Source of the DNA: Clostridia bacterium
Lineage (GTDB): Bacteria; Bacillota; Clostridia; Lachnospirales; WQUN01
Length of the DNA: 13,125 nt
Reading direction: 5' to 3'
Assembly (NCBI GenBank): GCA_025997155.1
Contig: BNUF01000062.1
Location: 1 to 13,125 of the forward strand
A program made the translations under genes and the position numbers. Below the pieces are notes generated by a model. That model did no database searches, was not told the origin of the DNA, and worked only from the letters and a program-made list of their open reading frames with translations. Numbering within the stretch: position 1 is the stretch's first letter; each line of letters begins with the position of its first letter. This document shows positions 6,570 through 12,142 of the stretch, in pieces.

Positions 6570-6959
6570 TTACCACAATAGATATTCACAAATATTCTTT
6601 CTAAAAAGTTCAAAGCAATCCACTCCGCGAAACGGGCTTAATTCTGTGTATGCCACAAGCGTATCAATAAGTCGCGTTTTTTTGTTTGGATAGGTCTCGT
6701 TTATGTCGCTTAGAAGCAATTTCAAGTCGTTCACATATGCCTCCGCAGAATTTGAGTTTGCGTCAAAAAGAAACGCGGCTCTGTACATCTCTATGTGGTG
6801 CGACCTTGTTTCCGAATCTATATCATCAAGGCTTATCCTCCCTAATAACATCATATTACAGAAAAAAGATAAAGTTATTTTATAGTCACATTCTACAGTT
6901 TCGATTTTTTCAATCTCATCTTCAAGAGTTTTAATTCTATCTTCCAGACTATTTCTCAA
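6570..6959 (-). CDS. Small helical hypothetical protein B (129 aa)
   Basis: Start TTG 6959 has GGAGG 7 nt upstream. Residues 4-22 (SLEDRIKTLEDEIEKIE) look like a coiled coil. Later YVNDLKLLLSDINETY and LIDTLVAYTEL parallel YVKVLRQLLEDIQ and LLRLIGDYLN of protein A, so the pair probably arose by duplication and diverged far. It starts 37 nt after the serine recombinase stop. Family and function are unknown. A gap of 112 nt separates it from protein A, in which I see no further gene or clear promoter. Confidence 0.6.
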   Translation of the reverse strand: MRNSLEDRIKTLEDEIEKIETVECDYKITLSFFCNMMLLGRISLDDIDSETRSHHIEMYRAAFLFDANSNSAEAYVNDLKLLLSDINETYPNKKTRLIDTLVAYTELSPFRGVDCFELFRKNICEYLLW

Positions 6960-6996
6960 ATTTATGCCTCCATTTTCACTGTTTCCGCGCCGAAAC

Positions 6997-7632
6997 TTAT
7001 GTAGTTTTCGCGTACAGTTTTTTATATTTATAAAGAGTAGTCCTTGATATACCTATCATCTTAGCAAAGCCCGCGCTTTTTATATTCCCGTATTCGCCGC
7101 TTAAAAATCGCTCGTACTGCCTTATAAATTCAACGGGCGGAGTCTCATTTTGCGGCCGTCCGAGTTTAACGCCCTTTTCTTTAACTACCGCAAGCCCCTG
7201 ATTTATCCGAGTTACCGTTTTTTCGCGTTCCTGCTGCGCTATATGTGCCTTTAACGTCACCACAATGTCAATTATCATTCGTGACATACTGTCGTCATTC
7301 ATACGCTTGTATTCATTCATATACGGTATATCAAGAGCTATCAGCTTAACGCCTTTAGCCTGTAATTCTTTGATTTCAACAATGGTGTTGCTCGCGTCAC
7401 GCCCGAGGCGGTCTAAATCCGAAACAATTATCGTATCGCCTGTTTGTAGTTTTTTCTTCATATGCTGATAATTCGGACGGTTATCTGCCTCTACTCTGCC
7501 GCTTATGGTATCCTTAAACCATTCGCGTATCGTGAACCCGTTCGTTTTGGCGTAATCGTTTATGACTTTCTCTTGTCTGTCGTGTTTTTGGCTTTCCTTG
7601 TTGGTGGATATTCGCATATAGGCAGCTATCAT
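6997..7632 (-). CDS. Small serine recombinase, resolvase/invertase family (211 aa)
   Basis: Cuts and rejoins DNA at specific sites through a covalent 5'-phosphoserine link. The N-terminal catalytic domain shows YMRIST with the nucleophile Ser9 and Arg7, then VSDLDRLGRD with the conserved Arg75 and Arg78 at about residues 70-79. A long helix follows (residues about 110-145), then an arm with KGVKLGRPQ. The C-terminal helix-turn-helix is GNIKSAGFAKMIGISRTTLYKYKKLY (about 182-207). The length is normal for resolvases and invertases. ATG 7632 has GGGAGGGG upstream. Two dyads with GTGTACGCGAAA halves lie at 7653-7785 as likely binding sites, and a copy of that motif in reverse lies within its own 3' end. 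It could act in deletion, inversion or cointegrate resolution. Confidence 0.9.
   Translation of the reverse strand: MIAAYMRISTNKESQKHDRQEKVINDYAKTNGFTIREWFKDTISGRVEADNRPNYQHMKKKLQTGDTIIVSDLDRLGRDASNTIVEIKELQAKGVKLIALDIPYMNEYKRMNDDSMSRMIIDIVVTLKAHIAQQEREKTVTRINQGLAVVKEKGVKLGRPQNETPPVEFIRQYERFLSGEYGNIKSAGFAKMIGISRTTLYKYKKLYAKTT
7002..7016 (-). repeat. 15-bp motif TGTACGCGAAAACTA, inverted copy in recombinase 3' end
   Basis: Perfect inverted match to 7658-7672. The two copies bracket the recombinase gene. This one codes for the last residues (LYAKTT) of the protein. It may be a third binding site, or a footprint of recombination that joined the gene to its present neighbour. Confidence 0.6.
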
Positions 7633-7652
7633 ATTCCCCTCCCGCGTCTATG

Positions 7653-7694
7653 AAAAGTGTACGCGAAAACTATCAAATTGAAGTTGACACTTTT
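7653..7694. promoter_or_regulatory. Putative recombinase site, dyad I
   Basis: AAAAGTGT (7653-7660) and ACACTTTT (7687-7694) are perfect inverted 8-mers 42 bp end to end, and the left half continues as ACGCGAAAACTA. It starts 21 bp upstream of the recombinase ATG, as in res sites of Tn3-type resolvases, where subsites overlap the promoter. Binding is inferred. Confidence 0.5.
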
Positions 7695-7749
7695 TCTTTT
7701 TACAAACCCTTGAAATACCTACATTCCTAAAACGCAAAACAGTCAAAAA

Positions 7750-7785
7750 AAGTGTACGCGAAATCAATTGTTTTCGTGGACACTT
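7750..7785. promoter_or_regulatory. Putative recombinase site, dyad II with CAATTG centre
   Basis: AAGTGTACGCGAAA (7750-7763) faces TTTCGTGGACACTT (7772-7785); the arms match at 12 of 14 positions. The exact centre is the palindrome CAATTG (7765-7770). The half-site is the same as in dyad I, and the centres lie about 94 bp apart, close to nine helical turns. This symmetry is what a serine recombinase crossover site needs. Confidence 0.55.
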
Positions 7786-7807
7786 AAATTGTTACAAAAT
7801 TGTTACA
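7786..7807 (+). repeat. Tandem 11-bp direct repeat, AAATTGTTACA twice
   Basis: Two perfect adjacent copies (7786-7796, 7797-7807) directly abutting dyad II. An 11-bp period places equal faces on one side of the helix. It could be an accessory protein site or a duplication scar. Confidence 0.6.
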
Positions 7808-7814
7808 TTTGCCA

Positions 7815-7912
7815 TTTTCTGTATTTTTAATAGCTCGTCTATTACTTGTTTGGTTCGGGATTCTCCGCCCTCCCCACGAGATAATCAAGAGATACGTTAA
7901 AATAGTCCGCAA
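7815..7912 (-). repeat. 98-bp segment shared with 11406-11503 (XRE 3' end, copy 1)
   Basis: Identical to 11406-11503 except at about three positions. It covers the last 23 or so codons of the XRE gene (including YFNVSLDYLVGRAENPEPNK) and 27 bp beyond the stop. Upstream of 7912 the two genes differ strongly, so the identity is not simple gene duplication. Confidence 0.9.
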
Positions 7913-8072
7913 GAGAACACAATACCTCAATCGAAGCCGCACACTGCCCAACTTCAATTCTGCTTACCGCCTTATTTGTTACTCCTACGGATTTAGCTAA
8001 ATCAGACTGTTTAAGATTTTTGGACATTCGCAAAGTTTTTAATCGTTTAGAAAACATATTTTGGCAAAACAT
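7842..8072 (-). CDS. XRE-family repressor, short form (76 aa)
   Basis: The helix-turn-helix spans about residues 20-42 (LKQSDLAKSVGV, then NKAVSRIEVGQ), and the close is YFNVSLDYLVGRAE. The DNA-reading half differs clearly from the other short XRE proteins (SRIEVGQ rather than KEMEHGR), whereas the C-terminal 23 codons are almost identical in DNA to the gene at 11433. ATG 8072 has AGAGGTG 6 nt upstream; ATG 8057 is an alternative. It is divergent from the methyltransferase-like gene at 8262, with operator dyads TTAATCTA/TAGATTAA between them. The likely role is repression of that gene and perhaps of itself. Confidence 0.87.
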   Translation of the reverse strand: MFCQNMFSKRLKTLRMSKNLKQSDLAKSVGVTNKAVSRIEVGQCAASIEVLCSLADYFNVSLDYLVGRAENPEPNK

Positions 8073-8083
8073 TGTTACACCTC

Positions 8084-8112
8084 TTGACAATCTAATTTTA
8101 GTGGACTATAAT
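8084..8112 (+). promoter_or_regulatory. Consensus SigA promoter for the methyltransferase-like gene
   Basis: TTGACA (8084-8089), exactly 17 bp, TATAAT (8107-8112): perfect at both elements. The -35 flank is the complement of the XRE Shine-Dalgarno (TGTCAAGAGGTG). Such a promoter would be very strong if unrepressed. A leader of about 140 nt follows before the TTG start at 8262. Confidence 0.85.
8089..8107. promoter_or_regulatory. Imperfect operator-like dyad, AATCTA-N7-TGGACT
   Basis: Half-site AATCTA matches the downstream perfect dyad, and the other half matches at 4 of 6 bases with the same 7-bp spacing. It fills the spacer of promoter 8084-8112, the position occupied by O1 in the 3137-3165 module. 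Confidence 0.45.
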
Positions 8113-8117
8113 ATTTT

Positions 8118-8140
8118 TTAATCTATTGTAAGTAGATTAA
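8118..8140. promoter_or_regulatory. Operator-like dyad, TTAATCTA-N7-TAGATTAA
   Basis: A perfect 8-bp inverted repeat with a 7-bp centre, starting about 6 bp after the -10, at the expected transcription start. It is the best target for the XRE protein at 7842-8072. In RNA it could also form a weak stem at the 5' end of the leader. Confidence 0.7.
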
Positions 8141-8261
8141 CCTTGAAAGGTTACAGCTTTGTAGAGTGTCTGAATACGAATTAAGTTAAAATAATTTATG
8201 ATGTTTATTTTTTTGTTTCAGTATCTGCGTAAAAAATCGAATTTTAGAAAGGAATTATACA

Positions 8262-8767
8262 TTGGAACACTTAAAGAAAATGTTTTCTCAATGCCTTGAA
8301 GATATTAAATTAAATGGTTTAGCTCACGATAGTATCGTGATTTTAGGTGCGGGAGCTTGCAATGATATTCCATTGTCGTTAGTTCGAGAGTGTTTTAAGA
8401 GCATTGTCCTTGTTGATATAAATCATTTTCCAGAAAAATCAGGTTGTCAACGGATAGTTTGCGATATAACAGGGCTTAACAACTCTTTTCCGCAAGCTGA
8501 TTCATCGGAACGCTTTTTTGAGCAACTGTCTAATGCGGTTGATGTCTGTTTTGTACCGCAAGAGTTAAAGACAAACTCTCCATATTCACTTGTCGTATCT
8601 GATTTGATTTTTACACAATTTTACCCTAAGTATGTCACCTATTCCGAAAAACACTTTGGTGAAGTGCATTATCAGAACTTTTCGCTTTTTTTGGGTAAAT
8701 TACTTACTCAGCACAGATTACAGACATATTCTTTATGTGTCAACGATGGTTCAATTCTCCATATTAT
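8262..8767 (+). pseudogene. Methyltransferase-like protein, 5' part (interrupted by IS)
   Basis: Start TTG 8262 has AAAGGA 9 nt upstream. The visible part has a Rossmann-type start: IVILGAGACNDIPL at residues 25-38, which fits motif I of class I SAM-dependent methyltransferases, and IVLVDIN at 48-54 with the acidic residue (Asp52) at the end of strand 2. Later VVSDLIFTQF resembles motif IV/V surroundings. The substrate is unknown. At 8768 an insertion sequence breaks the frame; the physical frame runs on into the element to a stop at 8834 (190 residues). Joining 8767 to 10508 (dropping element and one target copy) gives a continuous 267-residue frame. So the break is recent and the gene is otherwise intact. 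Confidence 0.72.
8761..8767. repeat. Target-site duplication ATATTAT, left copy
   Basis: Seven bases directly before the left terminal repeat, repeated directly after the right terminal repeat at 10501-10507. An exact duplication shows the element arrived by transposition at this spot and has not since recombined with another copy. Confidence 0.85.
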
Positions 8768-8793
8768 CCTGAAATCCCGAAAAATTGTAACTA
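8768..8793 (+). repeat. Left terminal inverted repeat of the IS
   Basis: Twenty-six bases starting CCTGAAATCCCGAAAAATTG, an exact inverted match to 10475-10500, with similarity continuing a few bases inward. Its inner part (AATTGTAACTA) recurs in the internal palindrome at 8844-8882. Confidence 0.92.
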
Positions 8794-8830
8794 GGTTTTT
8801 GAAAAGTTTAGTAAAATATAGGGTTGCGGG

Positions 8831-8859
8831 TTGACAAAATGGCAAAACATAGTTACAAT
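8831..8859 (+). promoter_or_regulatory. Transposase promoter
   Basis: TTGACA (8831-8836), 17 bp, TACAAT (8854-8859). The -10 lies within the left arm of the palindrome 8844-8882, so any protein bound to the palindrome would occlude it. Confidence 0.65.
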
Positions 8860-8882
8860 TATATGAATTGTAACTATGTTTT
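8844..8882. repeat. 17-bp perfect palindrome made of terminal-repeat sequence
   Basis: Left arm 8844-8860 and right arm 8866-8882 are exact inverted copies around ATATG. Each arm contains TAGTTACAATT or its complement, the inner end of the terminal repeats. The RNA hairpin would end just before the GGGG ribosome site at 8883, so it could limit translation of transcripts entering from outside, a known IS strategy. Alternatively it is a transposase operator. Confidence 0.75.
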
Positions 8883-8894
8883 GGGGTGATATTT

Positions 8895-10469
8895 GTGTCG
8901 AGTCAAGTGAACCATTATGACAAAAAGACAGGCAATACATACGTTTATGAGGTAAAAAGCTACTGGGACAAAGAGAAAAAGTCGTCACGGAATCGACAAG
9001 TGTACCTTGGACGATTGGATGAAACGACTGGTACAATAGTTCCCTCTAGTCGGAATAAAAAAGCAACAGGGCAACCAACTGAATCAAATAACATCGTAAA
9101 CCTAAGAGTGTGTGGACCGAATATACTACTTTCAAGACTTGATGAAGAACTCGGTATAGGGAAACTCGCAAGGAGGTATTTCCCCGAAATCGCTGACGAG
9201 ATGATGAGCTTGGTTTATTTTCTAGCACAGAAAGGGTTGCCGTTATCAAGAAGTGAATTTTGGAGTATGAATCATCAACACCCATTTGACAAAACAATCA
9301 AAAGCCAACGAGTAAGCGAATTACTGAAAGCAATGGACGAGTCTTCACGACAAGAGTTCTGCTCAAAATGGGCATCTGTTATGCTTGAAAATGATTACCT
9401 GTGCTACGACATAACCTCGGTATCTTCGTACTCGGAAAGCAATGAATATGTTAAAGTTGGATACAATCGTGACAAAGAGAACCTACCCCAAATAAACTTA
9501 GCAATGTTGTTCGGTCAAAAGAGCAAGCTGCCAATATATTATCGGCGACTCCCAGGAAGCATAAGCGATGTATCCACACTGAAAACAACCTTGAAAGTGC
9601 TTAATTACCTTGGCTTAGGACTTAATAGCATACAGATGGTAATGGATCGCGGTTTTTACAGCATAGCTAACATTGACGACATCTTTAGTCATCGAATCCA
9701 CTTTATCATTGGCGTGCCCACCTCTCGCAAATGGGTCGAGGATATAATTGACAAATACTATGAGAACGTAACCTCTCCTGAAAATTACTACATTACAGGC
9801 GAAGAGGAGGCTTTGTTTGCGGTAACACATCTCTATCGTTGGGGAGATAAGAAGCGTAGATGTTATCTTCATCTGTACTACAATGCCGAACGCGCCGCGT
9901 TAGATTATGACAAGTTGACCCGTACACTTAAAGAATGTAAGGATGAACTTGAACTTGATAAACCTATACCCAAACATCAAGAAATGTACAACCGATTTTT
10001 CATTGTCACAGAAACACCAAAGCGTGGTAAAAAGATTGAATACAACAACGATGAGATTCAAAAATGCAGAAAACGCTACGCTGGCTTCTTTTGTATCCTA
10101 TCATCAAAACTTAAAAACGCAATTGAAGTCCTTGATATATACCGCACGAAAGACATAGTTGAAAACAGTTTTGATGACCTAAAGAACTCTTTGGATATGA
10201 AACGCCTAAGAGTCCACACTTCGGCGGCTATGGATAGCAGATTGTTTCTTCAGTTTCTTGCAACTATATTCGTCTGCAAAATACGTGAAACTATCCATAA
10301 TCAAACGGATTCGACTATCAAATATCTATCAGTTCGAGAAGTTATGGAAGCAATGGAATCTCTATCAGTTTTATCGAACAAACATAAATATAAAGGTGTT
10401 TTATCCGAGCTAACCGTTGTCCAGAAAAAACTCGCTATAGCATTTGGACTAAATGTACTACAAATTTAG
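8895..10469 (+). CDS. IS1634-type DDE transposase (524 aa)
   Basis: Catalyses cut-and-paste movement of the element. RNase H-like catalytic residues are visible: Asp172 in CYDITSVSSYS, Asp251 in MVMDRGFYS, and Glu423 in YRTKDIVENSFDDLK, the last with the Y...K signature typical of the IS4 superfamily. Between the second Asp and Glu lies a long insertion (about 170 residues), as usual in this group. The N-terminal part (VYEVKSYWDKEKKSSRNRQVYLGRLD) is the standard start of these proteins. I prefer GTG 8895, with GGGG 8 nt upstream; GTG 8886 would overlap the ribosome site. The length is full and no frameshift is seen. It fills most of the element. Confidence 0.93.
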   Translation: MSSQVNHYDKKTGNTYVYEVKSYWDKEKKSSRNRQVYLGRLDETTGTIVPSSRNKKATGQPTESNNIVNLRVCGPNILLSRLDEELGIGKLARRYFPEIADEMMSLVYFLAQKGLPLSRSEFWSMNHQHPFDKTIKSQRVSELLKAMDESSRQEFCSKWASVMLENDYLCYDITSVSSYSESNEYVKVGYNRDKENLPQINLAMLFGQKSKLPIYYRRLPGSISDVSTLKTTLKVLNYLGLGLNSIQMVMDRGFYSIANIDDIFSHRIHFIIGVPTSRKWVEDIIDKYYENVTSPENYYITGEEEALFAVTHLYRWGDKKRRCYLHLYYNAERAALDYDKLTRTLKECKDELELDKPIPKHQEMYNRFFIVTETPKRGKKIEYNNDEIQKCRKRYAGFFCILSSKLKNAIEVLDIYRTKDIVENSFDDLKNSLDMKRLRVHTSAAMDSRLFLQFLATIFVCKIRETIHNQTDSTIKYLSVREVMEAMESLSVLSNKHKYKGVLSELTVVQKKLAIAFGLNVLQI

Positions 10470-10474
10470 ATACA

Positions 10475-10500
10475 TAGTTACAATTTTTCGGGATTTCAGG
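10475..10500 (-). repeat. Right terminal inverted repeat of the IS
   Basis: Exact inverted match to 8768-8793. It begins 5 bp after the transposase stop and ends GGGATTTCAGG. Confidence 0.92.
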
Positions 10501-10507
10501 ATATTAT
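10501..10507. repeat. Target-site duplication ATATTAT, right copy
   Basis: Same seven bases as 8761-8767. The interrupted gene resumes in frame at 10508. Confidence 0.85.
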
Positions 10508-10805
10508 GGATGTTTTCGAGTTAGGGCAATATGATAATGGAGATGAAACTGCTTTTTCCGTGTTCTGCAATCAAACTATTGAAAACAACCTTGAATTTAA
10601 CCCTGCCGACCTCCTCGTAAATGAAAAGTATCTTGAATATCCGTATTATGAATATGTCTTGGAAGGTGTTAGCCCGCTGTTCAATTCAGCTATATGCGGT
10701 AAATATTACACTTTATGGGACAATTCCAATTTTATGCGTGTCCGACAGTATCTTTGTTTATCAACACTCTACCCTAAAAAGGGTATACTTTTATTTCCTG
10801 AATAG
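10508..10805 (+). pseudogene. Methyltransferase-like protein, 3' part (after IS)
   Basis: Continues the frame of 8262-8767 once the element is removed (codons CAT-ATT-ATG-GAT across the join). It encodes about 99 residues from MDVFELGQYDNGDETAFSVF to the end PKKGILLFPE. The segment LLVNEKYLEYPYYEYVLEGV is conserved in the remnant at 12182-12397. An ATG at the join (10506) could start a separate C-terminal peptide but has no good ribosome site. The last 32 bases overlap, tail to tail, the stop region of the gene at 10774-11292. Confidence 0.75.
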
Positions 10806-11292
10806 TTTCCGCTGTTCCTTTAAGCAACTCGACCTTTCTTCTATGATGTTCCTCCATATCTTCGGTAAGATGTGAAATTCTAATAGTATGTGGAGGATTA
10901 TCCAAAAAACTTTGTCTTGAAAATTGATTTTTAACTGGCTTGCACTTGCATATACCAGAGCAAAATACACCATTATACAAACTTTTTCGCATTGGAAGAA
11001 GATTAACCTTAGCGGCTTTTTCCAAGATTAGATAATTTAATTCTCGTAGGGCATTTATGATATTTGAGGCGCTTCCACTTAAAATTGTAAGTTCCTCTAA
11101 ATCTTCCTCCCACGGTATGAATAATATCAGCGAGGCGACGCGATACGGAAATAAAAACTTGCCAATTGAATTTCCCGAGAAAAAAGAAACGCAAACCGTG
11201 TGGTTTCCGTATTCAAGAGGCAATGTTATTTCGGAGGCTACAAGATTTACGCTTGTTTCAGGGATAATTACTTTAAGTTCATTAGTTTCCAT
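10774..11292 (-). CDS. Unknown-family protein, paralog 1 (172 aa)
   Basis: One of three related proteins here; I do not recognise the family. The N-terminal half is beta-rich (ELKVIIPETSVNLVASEI, then GNHTVCVSF and FLFPYRV), followed by acidic WEEDLEELTIL, then a helix NIINALRELNYLILEKAAKV. This copy has a Cys-rich patch (CSGICKCK) and a basic, His-rich tail before EIKVYPF. No signal or membrane segment is seen. ATG 11292 has GAGGA about 12 nt upstream. The gene overlaps the 3' end of the methyltransferase-like gene by 32 bp on opposite strands, an arrangement kept in the third copy, which suggests that the two genes work, or at least travel, together. A partner or immunity role is possible but unproven. 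Confidence 0.65.
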   Translation of the reverse strand: METNELKVIIPETSVNLVASEITLPLEYGNHTVCVSFFSGNSIGKFLFPYRVASLILFIPWEEDLEELTILSGSASNIINALRELNYLILEKAAKVNLLPMRKSLYNGVFCSGICKCKPVKNQFSRQSFLDNPPHTIRISHLTEDMEEHHRRKVELLKGTAETIQEIKVYPF

Positions 11293-11302
11293 AATAAAAA
11301 CC

Positions 11303-11328
11303 GTCCTCGTATAATAGATTTTGACCTT
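11303..11328 (-). promoter_or_regulatory. Conserved leader of paralog 1 (26-bp repeat)
   Basis: Identical to 12086-12111 ahead of paralog 2. Minus-strand reading contains GGTCAAAATC, TATTAT and ACGAGGAC, that is, a possible -10 and the ribosome site. Paralog 3 keeps only the ACGAGGAG part. No convincing -35 is seen. Confidence 0.5.
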
Positions 11329-11342
11329 TCATAAAAATAACG

Positions 11343-11372
11343 ACCGCCCTTGTGTATAGTTGCAAGGGCGGT
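11343..11372 (-). terminator. Rho-independent terminator after the XRE gene
   Basis: ACCGCCCTTG pairs with CAAGGGCGGT over 10 bp with a 10-nt loop. On the minus strand it is followed by CGTTATTTTTATG. It stands 60 nt beyond the XRE stop (11433) and insulates paralog 1. A close relative lies at 12890-12921. Confidence 0.75.
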
Positions 11373-11405
11373 TCGCGTCTTTTTGCGCTATTCAGGCAAA
11401 ACTCG

Positions 11406-11503
11406 TTTTCTGTATTTTTAATAGCTCGTTTTTTACTTGTTTGGTTCGGGATTCTCCGCCCTCACCACGAGATAATCAAGAGATACGTTAAAATAGTCCG
11501 CAA
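11406..11503 (-). repeat. 98-bp segment shared with 7815-7912 (XRE 3' end, copy 2)
   Basis: Same length and about 97% identical to 7815-7912, ending abruptly at GTCCGCAA. Beyond it, this gene resembles the XRE genes at 170 and 2898 rather than that at 7842, so the gene is a mosaic. Confidence 0.9.
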
Positions 11504-11657
11504 TTACGGCGGCGCGTTCCAATGTGGTTGTTATTCGTCCGTGTTCCATTTCTTTTATTGCCGATGGTTTAAGCCCAATTATTTCACCAAGTGTTTTTTG
11601 AGATAATCTGTTGGATGTCCTTAACCTTTTTAATCTATCCGAAAATTTTTCAGACAT
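11433..11657 (-). CDS. XRE-family repressor, short form, mosaic (74 aa)
   Basis: MSEKFSDRLKRLRTSNRLSQ opens the protein; the helix-turn-helix is LSQKTLGEIIGL then PSAIKEMEHGR at about residues 18-41. The end is YFNVSLDYLVVRAENPEPNK, with Val replacing the Gly seen in the other three copies (LVGR). The front half matches the 170 and 2898 genes and the back half is nearly identical in DNA to the 7842 gene. The ATG at 11657 lacks a clear ribosome site, and the usual divergent promoter with operator is not present: the upstream DNA is the truncated end of paralog 2. The frame is open upstream to 11711. It may be a displaced copy with altered expression. Confidence 0.8.
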   Translation of the reverse strand: MSEKFSDRLKRLRTSNRLSQKTLGEIIGLKPSAIKEMEHGRITTTLERAAVIADYFNVSLDYLVVRAENPEPNK

Positions 11658-11670
11658 TTGTTTGTCAACC

Positions 11671-12075
11671 CTATATACAAAAAAGTCTATTAGCGGGCGT
11701 GATTGAACCATAAAACCAGTATGGAGAATTCCGAAATATGCTGTTGTGTAAGCTTTTTGGAATCAACCAAATGTCAGCCTCATCTACCTTTTCTTTAATC
11801 AGCCAATTTAGCTCGCGTATACTATTTAGCAAATTCAATGTAATTCCTCTTAAAGGTATGATTTGCCCTAAATCCTCCTTACAATCTTCACGAGGTAGGT
11901 ATAGCATATGCGGCGTAATAACGAAATACGGAAATATAAATTCGCCATTTGAATTTTTTGAGCGAAAAGGAACACATACGCTATGCGTTCCAGTTTCAAG
12001 GGACAAAATTATTTCAGAGCCTACAAGATTTGCACTTGTTTCGGGAATAATTACTTTAAGTTGATTAAGTTCCAT
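11671..12075 (-). CDS. Unknown-family protein, paralog 2, C-terminally truncated (134 aa)
   Basis: Starts MELNQLKVIIPETSANLVGS and keeps the family core: beta-rich N-terminus, CVPFRSKNSNGEFIFPY, an acidic stretch, and LLNSIRELNWLIKEKVDEAD. After PKSLHNSIFRN the family resemblance ends and the frame runs through the DNA upstream of the XRE gene to a stop at 11671 (tail ITPANRLFCI). The natural C-terminus of about 40 residues is missing, as is a convergent methyltransferase-like partner. ATG 12075 has GAGGA about 11 nt upstream. It may be a decaying copy or a working core domain. Confidence 0.6.
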   Translation of the reverse strand: MELNQLKVIIPETSANLVGSEIILSLETGTHSVCVPFRSKNSNGEFIFPYFVITPHMLYLPREDCKEDLGQIIPLRGITLNLLNSIRELNWLIKEKVDEADIWLIPKSLHNSIFRNSPYWFYGSITPANRLFCI

Positions 12076-12085
12076 AGTTAAAACA

Positions 12086-12111
12086 GTCCTCGTATAATAG
12101 ATTTTGACCTT
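12086..12111 (-). promoter_or_regulatory. Conserved leader of paralog 2 (26-bp repeat)
   Basis: Identical to 11303-11328. The identity stops at AAGGTC on the upstream side, where paralog 1 has its terminator and paralog 2 has an AT-rich stretch and the hairpin 12143-12177. Confidence 0.5.
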
Positions 12112-12142
12112 AGATTTTAAGGTTTTAGGTTTTCGTCCTCCC

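Larger units (their letters stand above)
8768..10500 (+). mobile_element. Complete IS4/IS1634-type insertion sequence (1733 bp)
   Basis: Bounded by perfect 26-bp terminal inverted repeats beginning CCTGAAATCCCG, flanked by a 7-bp direct repeat, and carrying one full-length transposase gene. The transposase has the long, late-Glu layout and YxxK-type motif of the IS1634 group formerly placed in IS4. A promoter and a 17-bp palindrome precede the gene. It looks intact and probably active. It interrupts the methyltransferase-like gene in the same orientation. Confidence 0.9.

Noticed and set aside
7653..7807. Possible CRISPR-like or iteron array upstream of the recombinase
   Set aside because: Only two to three half-conserved dyads with irregular spacing and no uniform spacers; recombinase sites explain them better.
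8064..8857. GGCAAAACATTGTTAC near the XRE start (8064) and GGCAAAACATAGTTAC in the IS (8841)
   Set aside because: One mismatch over about 16 AT-rich bases; a single pair of this size in 13 kb can be chance, and the flanks do not match.
11738..12064. Plus-strand frames antisense to the paralogs (also 11057-11314)
   Set aside because: Their parallel appearance follows from paralog similarity on the other strand, and no ribosome sites are seen.
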